Assembly: GCA_002492335.1 (NCBI GenBank)
Contig: DKYD01000093.1
Location: 1-5,799 of the forward strand
Reading direction: 5' to 3'
Length of the DNA stretch: 5,799 nucleotides
Origin: Lachnospiraceae bacterium UBA7109
GTDB taxonomy: Bacteria; Bacillota; Clostridia; Lachnospirales; Lachnospiraceae
In this document: positions 1 to 5,376 of the stretch, one piece after another
Layout: the number at the start of each line of letters is the position of its first letter
Position numbering within the stretch: position 1 is the first letter of the stretch
The notes under the pieces: generated by a model
The model's database searches: none
Told to the model about the DNA's origin: nothing
The model's input: only the letters and a program-made list of their open reading frames with translations
Program-made: the position numbers and the translations under genes

Positions 1-5
1 ATTTT

Positions 6-239
6 TTACTCTCCTTCCGGGCGCTTCAATTCCTTAATCTCGTTGCTAAGCTCCTCAATTTTCTTATTCTGTTTTTTGCGGTCGATCTCGTTCGTAACCA
101 CATAAGCCGCCATAGCCCAAGCTAAAACAGCTACGTTCCGGTTAAAACTTTTCTGATATTTTAAGGTTCGCTGAATGCTTTGAACAGCTTTCTCAGAAGA
201 CCGTAAACTGCCAAAAATATAACCAAACACTTCACACAT
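6..239 (-). CDS. 77-aa small membrane/coiled-coil protein of a mobile element
   Basis: I do not recognise this gene by function. The 77-residue product has a hydrophobic stretch at about residues 35-50 (around VAVLAWAMAAYVV), which could cross the membrane once. It is followed by a strongly charged helix rich in Lys, Glu and Leu (about 52-77, containing KKIEELSNEIKELK) with heptad-like spacing typical of a short coiled coil. The ATG is preceded by AAAGGAGG, about 11 nt away, which is slightly long but is the only good ribosome site. It lies 35 nt after the stop of the 182-aa gene on the same strand, so it is probably the last visible gene of that operon. It resembles the small structural or accessory proteins common in prophages and integrative elements. 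Confidence is good that it is coding and low for any role. Confidence 0.7.
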   Translation of the reverse strand: MCEVFGYIFGSLRSSEKAVQSIQRTLKYQKSFNRNVAVLAWAMAAYVVTNEIDRKKQNKKIEELSNEIKELKRPEGE

Positions 240-274
240 ATGGAATCTTGCCTCCTTTCTATCAGAACCTCAAA

Positions 275-823
275 TCATACGATTTCATCTAAGTACCAGC
301 ACATTTGATACCAGATTTCAACGGTTCGCAAATCCCTGCGGCTATGTTTTACCGTGAACAAACCGCCCTCGCCATTCCGTTCGTATTCTCGATTTAGGAA
401 TCTTTCAATAACCATATTGGTATAATTCTCATCGAATTTTGCATCTGTCATAGAACCTAAACCGAGATTCACGATCATGTTCCAGAACCATTGGCCCGTC
501 CGATTCCCAATGTCGGGATCGTCCATGATATGTTCTTCACAGCGAATAGCAAGGGCAATCATCATTTCCAAAACACTACAAGGGCGATTGTCCAAATATG
601 TTGAAATCATGGATTGTCTGTACGAATTCTCGTAACCGAACCGATATCTGAGGTCTATCCCGTCTTCTTCTCTGTTTTCATCCATAGCGATACTGTAATT
701 GAAATCTATGCTGTGAAGAAACGATAAGAGTTTCCGATAGGACAGACCTTTGGAATACCGGCGATCCAATACGAGCTGACACATCCAGTCAAAATATTCG
801 CTATTCAGCTCGCTCTTTGTCAT
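275..823 (-). CDS. 182-aa hypothetical protein, element-associated
   Basis: No function is recognised. The product is soluble-looking, has no signal peptide or clear membrane segment, and is rich in aromatic residues and Arg/Glu/Asp pairs (for example YFDWMCQLVLDRRYSKG near the N-terminus and WYQMCWYLDEIV at the C-terminus). Two ATG codons are adjacent (826 and 823). The ribosome site GGAGG ends 1 nt before the first but 4 nt before the second, so I choose 823. With that choice the start shares one base with the stop of the upstream 194-aa gene (TGATG), a standard translational-coupling arrangement. The ribosome site lies within the last codons of that upstream gene. I recall similar proteins beside the same neighbours in Clostridia prophage-like regions, but only as unknowns. 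Confidence 0.8.
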   Translation of the reverse strand: MTKSELNSEYFDWMCQLVLDRRYSKGLSYRKLLSFLHSIDFNYSIAMDENREEDGIDLRYRFGYENSYRQSMISTYLDNRPCSVLEMMIALAIRCEEHIMDDPDIGNRTGQWFWNMIVNLGLGSMTDAKFDENYTNMVIERFLNREYERNGEGGLFTVKHSRRDLRTVEIWYQMCWYLDEIV

Positions 824-1407
824 CATACCTCCATCTGATGCGGTCTCATTTTAACGACTTCGGAATATGTTCTCTGATCCAGAAGGATTTCGTAGTCACA
901 TTTCAGTCTGTCATTCCTGACAAAGACCGAATCGTCCTCATACTCTCCAAAGTGGGTCAGAGACTCAAATCCAACAGCGCCCTCCACATCTTCTACCAGT
1001 TCATCGTTTTCATCCGCAAGAACCTGATCCCCGTAGTAAGTAAGACTGATTTTCTCATACTCCTCAAACTCGCCAAATTCTTCCGGAGTAATAACATAAG
1101 GCTTACTCTCCATAGACGCCCGCTCCTCTTTTCCCATTCCTGAATAATTTGTGTAGCCCTCTTTTTCCATCAGAGCTTCATATTCGGAAATATCGGGTTT
1201 TTCCTCTACCTTTCTCAGTTCCGCCTGCTGCGGTATATCAGAAACGGTAACTTCCATATCAGGGTCTTTCCTCAAGAATATCGCCTTTACGGAATCGATT
1301 TCTTCCTGAGCGATACGCTCATATTTTTTCTTGATATACTGCCATGTGATAACCGACCCAACAGCGGCTCCAACGGCAAACATCACAAAATTGGTTGTTT
1401 TACTCAT
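823..1407 (-). CDS. 194-aa membrane-anchored acidic protein, element-associated hypothetical
   Basis: The product starts MSKTTNF and has one N-terminal transmembrane segment (about residues 6-25, FVMFAVGAAVGSVITWQYI) followed by a basic stop-transfer stretch (KKKYER). The long remainder is acidic, which suggests an Nin-Cout or Nout-Cin anchor with a soluble domain. A conserved-looking C-terminal half includes ISLTYYGDQVL, SLTHFGEYEDDSVFVRNDR and CDYEILLD. I recall this type of protein in Lachnospiraceae prophage-like elements but know no function. The ATG at 1407 overlaps the stop of the 53-aa gene by 8 nt (ATGAGTAA), with GAGGAG just upstream. A longer reading from 1422 adds only MRRPR and lacks a ribosome site, so I reject it. 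Its stop overlaps the next gene start by one base. Confidence 0.8.
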   Translation of the reverse strand: MSKTTNFVMFAVGAAVGSVITWQYIKKKYERIAQEEIDSVKAIFLRKDPDMEVTVSDIPQQAELRKVEEKPDISEYEALMEKEGYTNYSGMGKEERASMESKPYVITPEEFGEFEEYEKISLTYYGDQVLADENDELVEDVEGAVGFESLTHFGEYEDDSVFVRNDRLKCDYEILLDQRTYSEVVKMRPHQMEV

Positions 1408-1561
1408 CCTCGGTCTCCTCATTCTTTATAGTCATCACCGTCAGTGCCAGACCGCCGAACAGCATCGACATGCTGATTAGAATGCCACCGGTGATATGTC
1501 TTTTTCTCTTGGTATCCAGTATGTAATCCAACATGGATATCAAACTTTCAAAGCTCTCCAT
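1400..1561 (-). CDS. 53-aa single-pass membrane peptide
   Basis: This 53-residue product begins MESFESLISM. It has a basic patch (DTKRKRH, about residues 16-22) followed by one hydrophobic segment (about 24-45, TGGILISMSMLFGGLALTV) and ends in an acidic tail (NEETEDE). This gives the topology of a small holin-like or accessory membrane peptide, but no family is recognised. The start is set by AAAGGAGAT six bases before the ATG; that ribosome site sits inside the last codons of the 33-aa gene, whose stop is 2 nt upstream. A longer open frame extends to 1684, but those extra residues overlap the 33-aa gene out of frame and have no matching ribosome site. The stop overlaps the start of the 194-aa gene. 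Confidence 0.75.
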   Translation of the reverse strand: MESFESLISMLDYILDTKRKRHITGGILISMSMLFGGLALTVMTIKNEETEDE

Positions 1562-1563
1562 GC

Positions 1564-1665
1564 CTACATCTCCTTTCCGCCGGACAGAACAGCAATTCCA
1601 CCGACAAAGCAGATACCCGCCATAGCCGCCAGTGCATAGGAAACAAACGATAATAAATTTGTCAT
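1564..1665 (-). CDS. 33-aa hydrophobic membrane peptide
   Basis: This is a short gene that a size cut-off would miss. The product starts MTNLLSFVSY, is hydrophobic over almost its whole length (ALAAMAGICFVGGIAVL, about residues 11-27) and ends SGGKEM, so it is a probable single-span membrane peptide. A ribosome site AAGGAGA lies about 9 nt before the ATG and immediately follows the hydrolase stop (TGAAAGGAGA). The stop at 1564 is 2 nt before the ATG of the 53-aa membrane peptide. The tight packing and hydrophobic, Gly/Ala-rich composition support it as real. Next to a secreted wall hydrolase, a holin-like role is possible, but this is inference from context only. Confidence 0.65.
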   Translation of the reverse strand: MTNLLSFVSYALAAMAGICFVGGIAVLSGGKEM

Positions 1666-1680
1666 AAGTCAAATCTCCTT

Positions 1681-2226
1681 TCATTCATACCTTGAAAAAT
1701 AATGGTTTTCTACTTGGAACATGGGAACGCCATAATCGCTGTAACATCCTGCCGTAAAGAATATAACATCGTAATTTTTCCGGCACGCCAACTCTTCTTC
1801 AACAAGCCGGCAAATATCTTCTCGTACTTCGCAGCGTTCCGCCCGTCCGTTCCACATTGATGAAAACTGATACGGCTGGTAAATTACATCATAAGCCGTA
1901 TCGGGAAAATGCTCGGAGTCCATACGGTTAAGAATAGTGTCAATCACTAGCCGTTTGCCCTCTTCACATTCTCCCTCAGCTTCGGCCATAGTGACCAATG
2001 CAATCAGCGCAATATCTTCGTCTGGAAGTAATTCTTCTTTCTCCTCAGTTTCCTCCATACTCATTACTGAAACATTCTCTGTCGGTTCAAAACTGACAGT
2101 GGTTATGTACAGCGGAGTAACTTCCGATTCTAAAACCGGCTCTTCCGCCGTAGAGATGGTGGTAACTGAAAACATCAAAACCGCAAACAGAGAAAGAAAT
2201 GCGGTTATTGCAGTTATCTTACGCAT
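1681..2226 (-). CDS. Secreted cell wall hydrolase, SleB/Hydrolase_2 type
   Basis: This is a predicted peptidoglycan hydrolase of the SleB-like family (Hydrolase_2), acting outside the membrane. The 181-residue product has a Sec signal peptide (basic MRK, hydrophobic core about residues 6-22, likely cleavage after TISTA near 27). A Ser/Thr/Glu-rich linker follows (about 28-68), then the family domain (about 70-181). The domain shows the hallmark ALVTMAEAEGE, with Glu82 the likely catalytic acid, followed by VIDTILNRM, the YQPYQFSSMWNG segment and the C-terminal NHYFS. Spacing is normal, so it looks intact. The start is supported by AAGGAGA 6 nt before the ATG. A hairpin-terminator sits immediately upstream, leaving no room for a separate promoter. 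In mobile elements such enzymes open the wall for DNA transfer or phage release. Confidence 0.88.
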   Translation of the reverse strand: MRKITAITAFLSLFAVLMFSVTTISTAEEPVLESEVTPLYITTVSFEPTENVSVMSMEETEEKEELLPDEDIALIALVTMAEAEGECEEGKRLVIDTILNRMDSEHFPDTAYDVIYQPYQFSSMWNGRAERCEVREDICRLVEEELACRKNYDVIFFTAGCYSDYGVPMFQVENHYFSRYE

Positions 2227-2239
2227 ATAAAATCTCCTT

Positions 2240-2292
2240 AAAAAATATTTAGACTATCCTCAGTTCTCTGGGACCAAGCCAAGGATAGTCTA
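2240..2292 (-). terminator. Rho-independent terminator or attenuator before the hydrolase gene
   Basis: On the minus strand an 11-bp perfect inverted repeat (TAGACTATCCT, 2292-2282, pairing with AGGATAGTCTA, 2260-2250) encloses a 21-nt loop and is followed at once by AAATATTTTTT. This is a standard intrinsic terminator form, and the plus strand has no matching T-run. It lies between the DUF6353 remnant and the hydrolase gene. The hydrolase ribosome site starts within a few bases of the T-run, so there is no space for a promoter after it. Transcription of the hydrolase cassette from upstream must therefore pass this hairpin by partial read-through or antitermination. Confidence 0.75.
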
Positions 2293-2341
2293 TCTCGTCC
2301 TGATATGGATTTCCGGAACCAATACCGCAAACGCCATCCCT

Positions 2342-2842
2342 TCACATCAGTTCCCAGATATTTCCGTCCACATTGAAGTCCAGCAAGATAGCCGGATCAA
2401 GACCGTTCGCATAATCGGAATAGCTCAGATTGTCGGCGTAAAGCCCGAAATCCACATAATTATCTCCAACGGGATGCTCCGGATCATATACCCATCCGAC
2501 AACCTGACCGGCTTTCGTGCGAGGAAGACCCAACATCTCATAAACGTCATTCAGGAAAAGACGCTTCTTCGCTCGGAGCAGATCATTCGCATAGCTTTCC
2601 TGTGCCTTGAGGAACATAAGGTTGTACTCATTGTTGGCTTCCCAGTGAGAGTTCAGGACGCTGTTTCCGTCCTCGTCCATCGTGTATTTCTCAAAGAATC
2701 TGGCATAGCCGCTGATATCAGACGGATTCACGACAAAAGCTGTTTTCTTGACTTTCTTTTCTTTTCCCGTTTCCTCGTCCATAACGGTTTCACTTACTTT
2801 TTCCGCCTTGATATTGTATTTAAGTTCTTGTAGCTTTTCCGA
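2342..2842 (-). pseudogene. DUF6353 family protein, 3' part only (N-terminus lost)
   Basis: The open frame carries the conserved C-terminal half of DUF6353, a family of unknown function found in gut Firmicutes and their phages. Recognisable blocks are YARFFEKY, EYNLMFLKAQ, SYANDLL, LFLNDVYEMLGLPRTKAGQ, VVGWVYDPEHPVGDNYVDFG and the terminal AILLDFNVDG. Family members as I recall them start with a hydrophobic N-terminus before the region that begins here around KLQELKYNIKAEK; that part is absent. Upstream of about 2842 the frame is the wrong frame of another gene (see 2820-2954), so residues predicted there are not DUF6353. No start codon with a ribosome site exists in this frame. The right boundary is my estimate of a deletion junction. 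The protein is probably not made from its own start. Confidence 0.75.
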
Positions 2843-2954
2843 TTGGGAGCCAGCCTGAGATAATACCGGCTCTAATCCAGGACGCATCCTTTCCGTATAC
2901 TCTGGCGGCAACGATAACCGGCACCGAACCTGACTCAAATATAATCTCTTCCAT
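2820..2954 (-). pseudogene. 5' fragment of a small mobile-element gene (44 codons), cut by a deletion
   Basis: A strong ribosome site (AAAGGAGG, 2971-2964) precedes an ATG at 2954. The frame it selects encodes 44 residues beginning MEEIIFESGSVPV and continuing AARVYGKDASWIRAGIISG, WLPIGKATRT, then TAA. I recall this start, with VPV..AA.VYGKD..W.RAGI..GWLPIG.ATR, from longer (about 70-aa) small DNA-binding-like proteins of Clostridia prophages, where the sequence continues for another 25-30 residues. Here it stops right after KATR, where the DUF6353 frame takes over. It is therefore best read as the 5' end of that gene joined to the 3' end of DUF6353. The fragment could still be translated, since its start region is intact. 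The family assignment is from memory. Confidence 0.6.
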
Positions 2955-2960
2955 CGGCTA

Positions 2961-4256
2961 TTACCTCCTTTCAACCGCTATTCTAGGATAAGAACCGCTT
3001 TTAGTAAAAACAACCTCGGTGGTAGAGCCGCGAAAAGAAAGAGCCCTTGTTAGGACTCCTTCTCGTTTTTCTTTCGGTGAGATATAAATTTGATTATCGT
3101 TTAACGTATAATGCACCCCTTCCGTGCCATATACCCATATCATCTGCCCGGCATCACTTGTCATATAATCAAGCAGCTTCGCCGCCTCCTTCGGTGACTC
3201 ACAATCTTTGGAAATAAATGTATTGAGCCACCCTGTCGTCCTTCTTAGATTCTGCATATATACCGGCGTTTCCCCTGTATCTGAAAGAATTGCCCCTGAA
3301 CTTTCCCACATTTCACCATCTATACCTGAATTTGCTACATTTCCGATAAAACAAAGTACATTTTCCTCTTTCAAACACTTTTTCACTCTGTTATTTTCAT
3401 ACACGAGCTGTTCAGGCATTGCATAGCCCTCCCGCACAGCCTTATTTAAAAATGACAGCGCGTCCTTCATTTCCGGCTGGCGATAATAATCCATATAATT
3501 TCCATCCTGATCAATATATTCCGCTCCAAAGGAGCTTGCCAGAAACTGCAGCGTATATTCGCGACAGAATTCTCCGTCTACTAAAAGAGGAATCATCGAT
3601 TCCCCATCTGTTGTCTTTGCATATTTTGCTTTTTCAAACGCTTTTAAAACCTGTTCCTCACTTTTTAATTCCTGTATATTTAATCCCAGTTCCTGCAAAA
3701 GTGCTTTGTTCCACATAATGACAAGACTCCAGCTGGATTCCACTTCCTGCTGATAAAACTTACTCGGTTTCCACTTTTCCCTGTTATCAGGAGAACTCAT
3801 ATGAGAAGGATAGGAATACCAGTCGCCGTCGCGTTTGATCAGTTCATACTTAATATCTTCCGGAAAATCTTTTAACAAATGTGAATCTGGTTTGTATTTT
3901 TTCAGAAACTCTTCCATTTTCCATACTTTTCCGGATGTAATCAACTGACTGATAACTGTTTCATCCGTAACTGAAACAATATCCGGCAGCTGGTCATTTG
4001 CAAGCAGCATGCTTAGCTGCCGATCCGCATCTTCCATTGCGTCGACTACTTCAACAACTGCTCCTGTTTCCTTTGAAATTTTGCCTGTTATACTATTTTC
4101 CGAAATGTCCCAGGCCGGAGCATCCCAGAATTCCACATCACAAAACAGGGTTATTTCTTTGTATCCCGGCTCACTCTGATATTCTCCTGTCTCTTTATAT
4201 CCGCAACCTGTTAAAAACAATACTCCGATTGCAAAAAATACAATCCATTTTTTCAT
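2961..4256 (-). CDS. Lipoprotein ABC-transporter solute-binding protein, C-terminally truncated or fused
   Basis: This is the extracellular substrate-binding component of an ABC importer, probably for oligosaccharides (family 1/LplA-like). The N-terminus MKKWIVFFAIGVLFLTGC is a lipoprotein signal with lipobox LTGC and lipidated Cys18. Typical features follow: a first lobe with KISKETGAVVEVV (residues 58-70) and MLLANDQLPDIVSVTD (83-98), then WSLVIMWNKALLQELGLN, and later GWLNTFISKDCESPKEAAKLLDYMTSDAGQMIWVYGTEGVHY. Relatives I recall are often above 500 residues and continue well past this block. Here only about 45 residues follow, and the last 35-40 (from about KREGVLTRALSF to ERR) look unrelated. 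The start is supported by AAGAGGG 4 nt before the ATG. No permease or regulator genes are adjacent, so it is an orphan and probably non-functional or altered. It is still an open frame of 431 codons. Confidence 0.8.
   Translation of the reverse strand: MKKWIVFFAIGVLFLTGCGYKETGEYQSEPGYKEITLFCDVEFWDAPAWDISENSITGKISKETGAVVEVVDAMEDADRQLSMLLANDQLPDIVSVTDETVISQLITSGKVWKMEEFLKKYKPDSHLLKDFPEDIKYELIKRDGDWYSYPSHMSSPDNREKWKPSKFYQQEVESSWSLVIMWNKALLQELGLNIQELKSEEQVLKAFEKAKYAKTTDGESMIPLLVDGEFCREYTLQFLASSFGAEYIDQDGNYMDYYRQPEMKDALSFLNKAVREGYAMPEQLVYENNRVKKCLKEENVLCFIGNVANSGIDGEMWESSGAILSDTGETPVYMQNLRRTTGWLNTFISKDCESPKEAAKLLDYMTSDAGQMIWVYGTEGVHYTLNDNQIYISPKEKREGVLTRALSFRGSTTEVVFTKSGSYPRIAVERR
2964..2971 (-). 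promoter_or_regulatory. Ribosome binding site embedded in the end of the solute-binding protein gene
   Basis: AAAGGAGG lies in the final codons and stop of the upstream frame (GAAAGGAGGTAA encodes Glu-Arg-Arg-stop) and is 9 nt before the ATG at 2954. It decides the start of the 44-codon fragment over the longer out-of-phase reading that begins at TTG 2974, which would place the start codon in front of this site. Such embedding is typical of tightly packed element genes and suggests that the last codons of the upstream frame belonged originally to the element, not to the transporter gene. Confidence 0.7.
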
Positions 4257-4316
4257 CTTGCCCTCTTAAAAACCATATAATAAACAATCTTTATTTCCAT
4301 CCGTTAGTGCTTATTA

Positions 4317-4949
4317 CTAATTTCTTATTACTCTCTTAATACAATATTCTTTCATGAATCCGATAATTTTTTGTTCCTCACCAGTCTCATAAAATTCTAA
4401 TAATAATCCTTTAAATTCTTCCAATTTCTCAATAGGTATCTGAAAAATCCCTACATCATTTTGAATCAAAACCTTATTCGCTATAAGCTGTGCAACTCGT
4501 TTATTTCCATCAATAAACATCTGTGTTCTGGCAACATAACAGAAATATTTCAACGCTCTAAGCTCCACATCCTCTGTTTTTTCAATTTCTTCTAAAACAT
4601 TTATAATAACTCCTGTATGTGGTATTTCAGGTTCCCATGCAGTACCACCTATCTGCACTGGAATTGTACGAATTTCTCCAGCATAATTAAAAAGCAGCTC
4701 TCCAACAATCTTATTATATTCTCTTAACAACATAAGATTATTATCATAATCTAAATTGTCAATAAGAAACTGCCATGCTCTTTTCATATTAATTACAAAT
4801 AAAACTTCTTCCGTCTTCGTAGTAGTAGGTGCATTTGCCAAAATCGCTTCTGTTTTTGGAAATGTAGTTCCAAGACCTTCCAAATTTGCACTCTTCCATA
4901 TACTATCTACTAATAGTCGTTTTGCCATTTCTATAGCTGTATCACGCAT
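4317..4949 (-). CDS. Fic/DOC family protein with His-to-Gln in the Fic motif
   Basis: Fic proteins usually transfer AMP or another phosphate-containing group to target proteins. This 210-residue product has the fold's hallmarks. SANLEG (Ser20-Gly25) matches the inhibitory-helix motif [ST]xxxE[GN], N-terminal to the core, with Glu24 as the blocking residue (class II arrangement). A Fic-type central part contains GEIRTIPVQIGGT and PEIPHTG (the flap-like region). The Fic motif reads QMFIDGNKR (143-151) against the usual HxFx[DE]GN[GK]R, so the catalytic His is Gln143 while Phe145, Asp147, Gly148, Asn149 and Arg151 are kept. The start at 4949 has GGAG 8 nt upstream. No stop or frameshift is visible. 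It follows a decayed small ORF on the same strand. I recall other Firmicutes Fic proteins with Q at this site, so it may be a family trait with altered chemistry, not decay. Confidence 0.88.
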   Translation of the reverse strand: MRDTAIEMAKRLLVDSIWKSANLEGLGTTFPKTEAILANAPTTTKTEEVLFVINMKRAWQFLIDNLDYDNNLMLLREYNKIVGELLFNYAGEIRTIPVQIGGTAWEPEIPHTGVIINVLEEIEKTEDVELRALKYFCYVARTQMFIDGNKRVAQLIANKVLIQNDVGIFQIPIEKLEEFKGLLLEFYETGEEQKIIGFMKEYCIKRVIRN

Positions 4950-4974
4950 CTATATTACTCCAATTTTTTTACAA

Positions 4975-5164
4975 TTATTCTTCTATCATCCATTTAATCA
5001 TACTAATGATGTAAGGAAACGGAAACCGTCTCGCTTTGGTTCCCCATGTATGAAGTCTAACATACTTTTTTTATAGTTTCAATATCCTGCTGCCGCTCAA
5101 CCACTTTTCAAACTCATCCCTATTTATGTAAACTAATAATTTCATTTACATCATCTTTTGTTAT
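4975..5164 (-). pseudogene. Decayed small ORF upstream of fic, possible partner or antitoxin-like gene
   Basis: A full ribosome site (AAGGAGGT, 5178-5171) is followed 6 nt later by ATA, not ATG, and then by coding-like sequence broken among frames. The readable segments in order are TKDDVNEIISL, then (shift) NRDEFEKWLS, then (shift) RQQDIETIKK, then (shift at a run of seven A) SMLDFIHGEPKRDGFRFLTS, then (shift) MIKWMIEE and TAA at 4975. Joined, they would give about 63 residues, which fits the 190-nt length with only small indels. It ends 25 nt before the Fic start. Two-gene Fic modules often have a small antitoxin gene first, so it may be a degraded partner; no family is recognised. A start codon loss plus about four frameshifts makes expression of the intact protein impossible. 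Confidence 0.65.
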
Positions 5165-5185
5165 TGTAGTACCTCCTTAAAAATA

Positions 5186-5222
5186 GGTATAAAAATACCA
5201 CCGGCCATTTCTGACTGGTGGT
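5186..5222 (-). terminator. Rho-independent terminator ending the structured RNA
   Basis: On the minus strand ACCACC (5222-5217) pairs with GGTGGT (5202-5197); inside it, across one A-C mismatch, GTCA pairs with TGGC around a GAAA tetraloop (5211-5208). The stem is followed by ATTTTTATA. This is a compact, strong intrinsic terminator. It ends about 8 nt before the ribosome site of the decayed ORF, so there is no separate promoter between them. Confidence 0.85.
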
Positions 5223-5370
5223 TTTCAACACTGATATTTTATTTACCAGAAAACAAGAAGCTGTTTGGCAGGCGTACCATTCTCCTGCGTCTCTCGGGTT
5301 TCCCCTGTCAAGCCATCGGCGTGTGGACGGGTACGAAATCCTCCACCTCAAACAGCCTCTTATTTATGGT
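5186..5370 (-). ncRNA. Structured non-coding RNA gene, about 185 nt, family unassigned
   Basis: A near-consensus promoter upstream and a terminator downstream bracket a non-coding stretch with strong pairing potential. A 16-bp closing stem joins 5364-5349 with 5267-5252 (13 Watson-Crick pairs in its lower part apart from one G-U, plus a U-G step). Inside lie a helix GUGGA/UCCAC (5346-5342 with 5327-5323), a GCC-GAU-GGC hairpin (5320-5312), a GGG/CCC hairpin with a GAAA-like loop (5305-5296), and GCAGG/CCUGC (5288-5284 with 5272-5268). A further hairpin CUGGUA/UAUCAG (5249-5231) precedes the terminator. No convincing ORF fits; the 66-codon frame here reads through the stems and terminator. It does not match any riboswitch core I know. 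The raiA-motif RNAs of Firmicutes are the comparator I would test first, but I cannot confirm this. It could be a standalone RNA or a leader for the decayed ORF and fic. Confidence 0.7.
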
Positions 5371-5376
5371 ATTTAA

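Noticed and set aside
817..1143. Plus-strand frame of 108 codons, and similar plus-strand frames at 1937-2230, 2474-2833, 3208-3426, 3419-3718, 3998-4339, 4756-5076 and 5265-5450
   Set aside because: Each lies opposite a convincing minus-strand gene or the RNA, lacks a ribosome site, and has low-complexity or unlikely composition. These are antisense shadows.
1562..1684. Extension of the 53-aa peptide to a 94-codon frame starting at 1684
   Set aside because: The extra part overlaps the 33-aa gene in another phase. The ribosome site six bases before ATG 1561 supports the short form.
2843..2974. N-terminal extension of the DUF6353 frame from TTG 2974
   Set aside because: The TTG precedes the ribosome site instead of following it, and the residues (KRLYLSQVRCRLSLPPEY) are the out-of-phase reading of the VPV-type gene start.
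4303..4319. Small inverted repeat TTAGT/ACTAA at the end of fic as a terminator
   Set aside because: Only a 5-bp A/T-rich stem and no T-run after it, so it is too weak to support.
5151..5351. 66-codon minus-strand frame (begins MRWRISYPS)
   Set aside because: It runs through the RNA stems, the terminator and the ribosome site of the next ORF, has no ribosome site of its own and no protein-like pattern. The RNA explains this stretch better.
5252..5364. Group I or group II intron fragment, tRNA, or known riboswitch core in the structured region
   Set aside because: I could not find the intron core or domain V signatures, a tRNA cloverleaf, or the conserved cores of TPP, SAM, cobalamin, glycine, guanidine, c-di-GMP or T-box elements.
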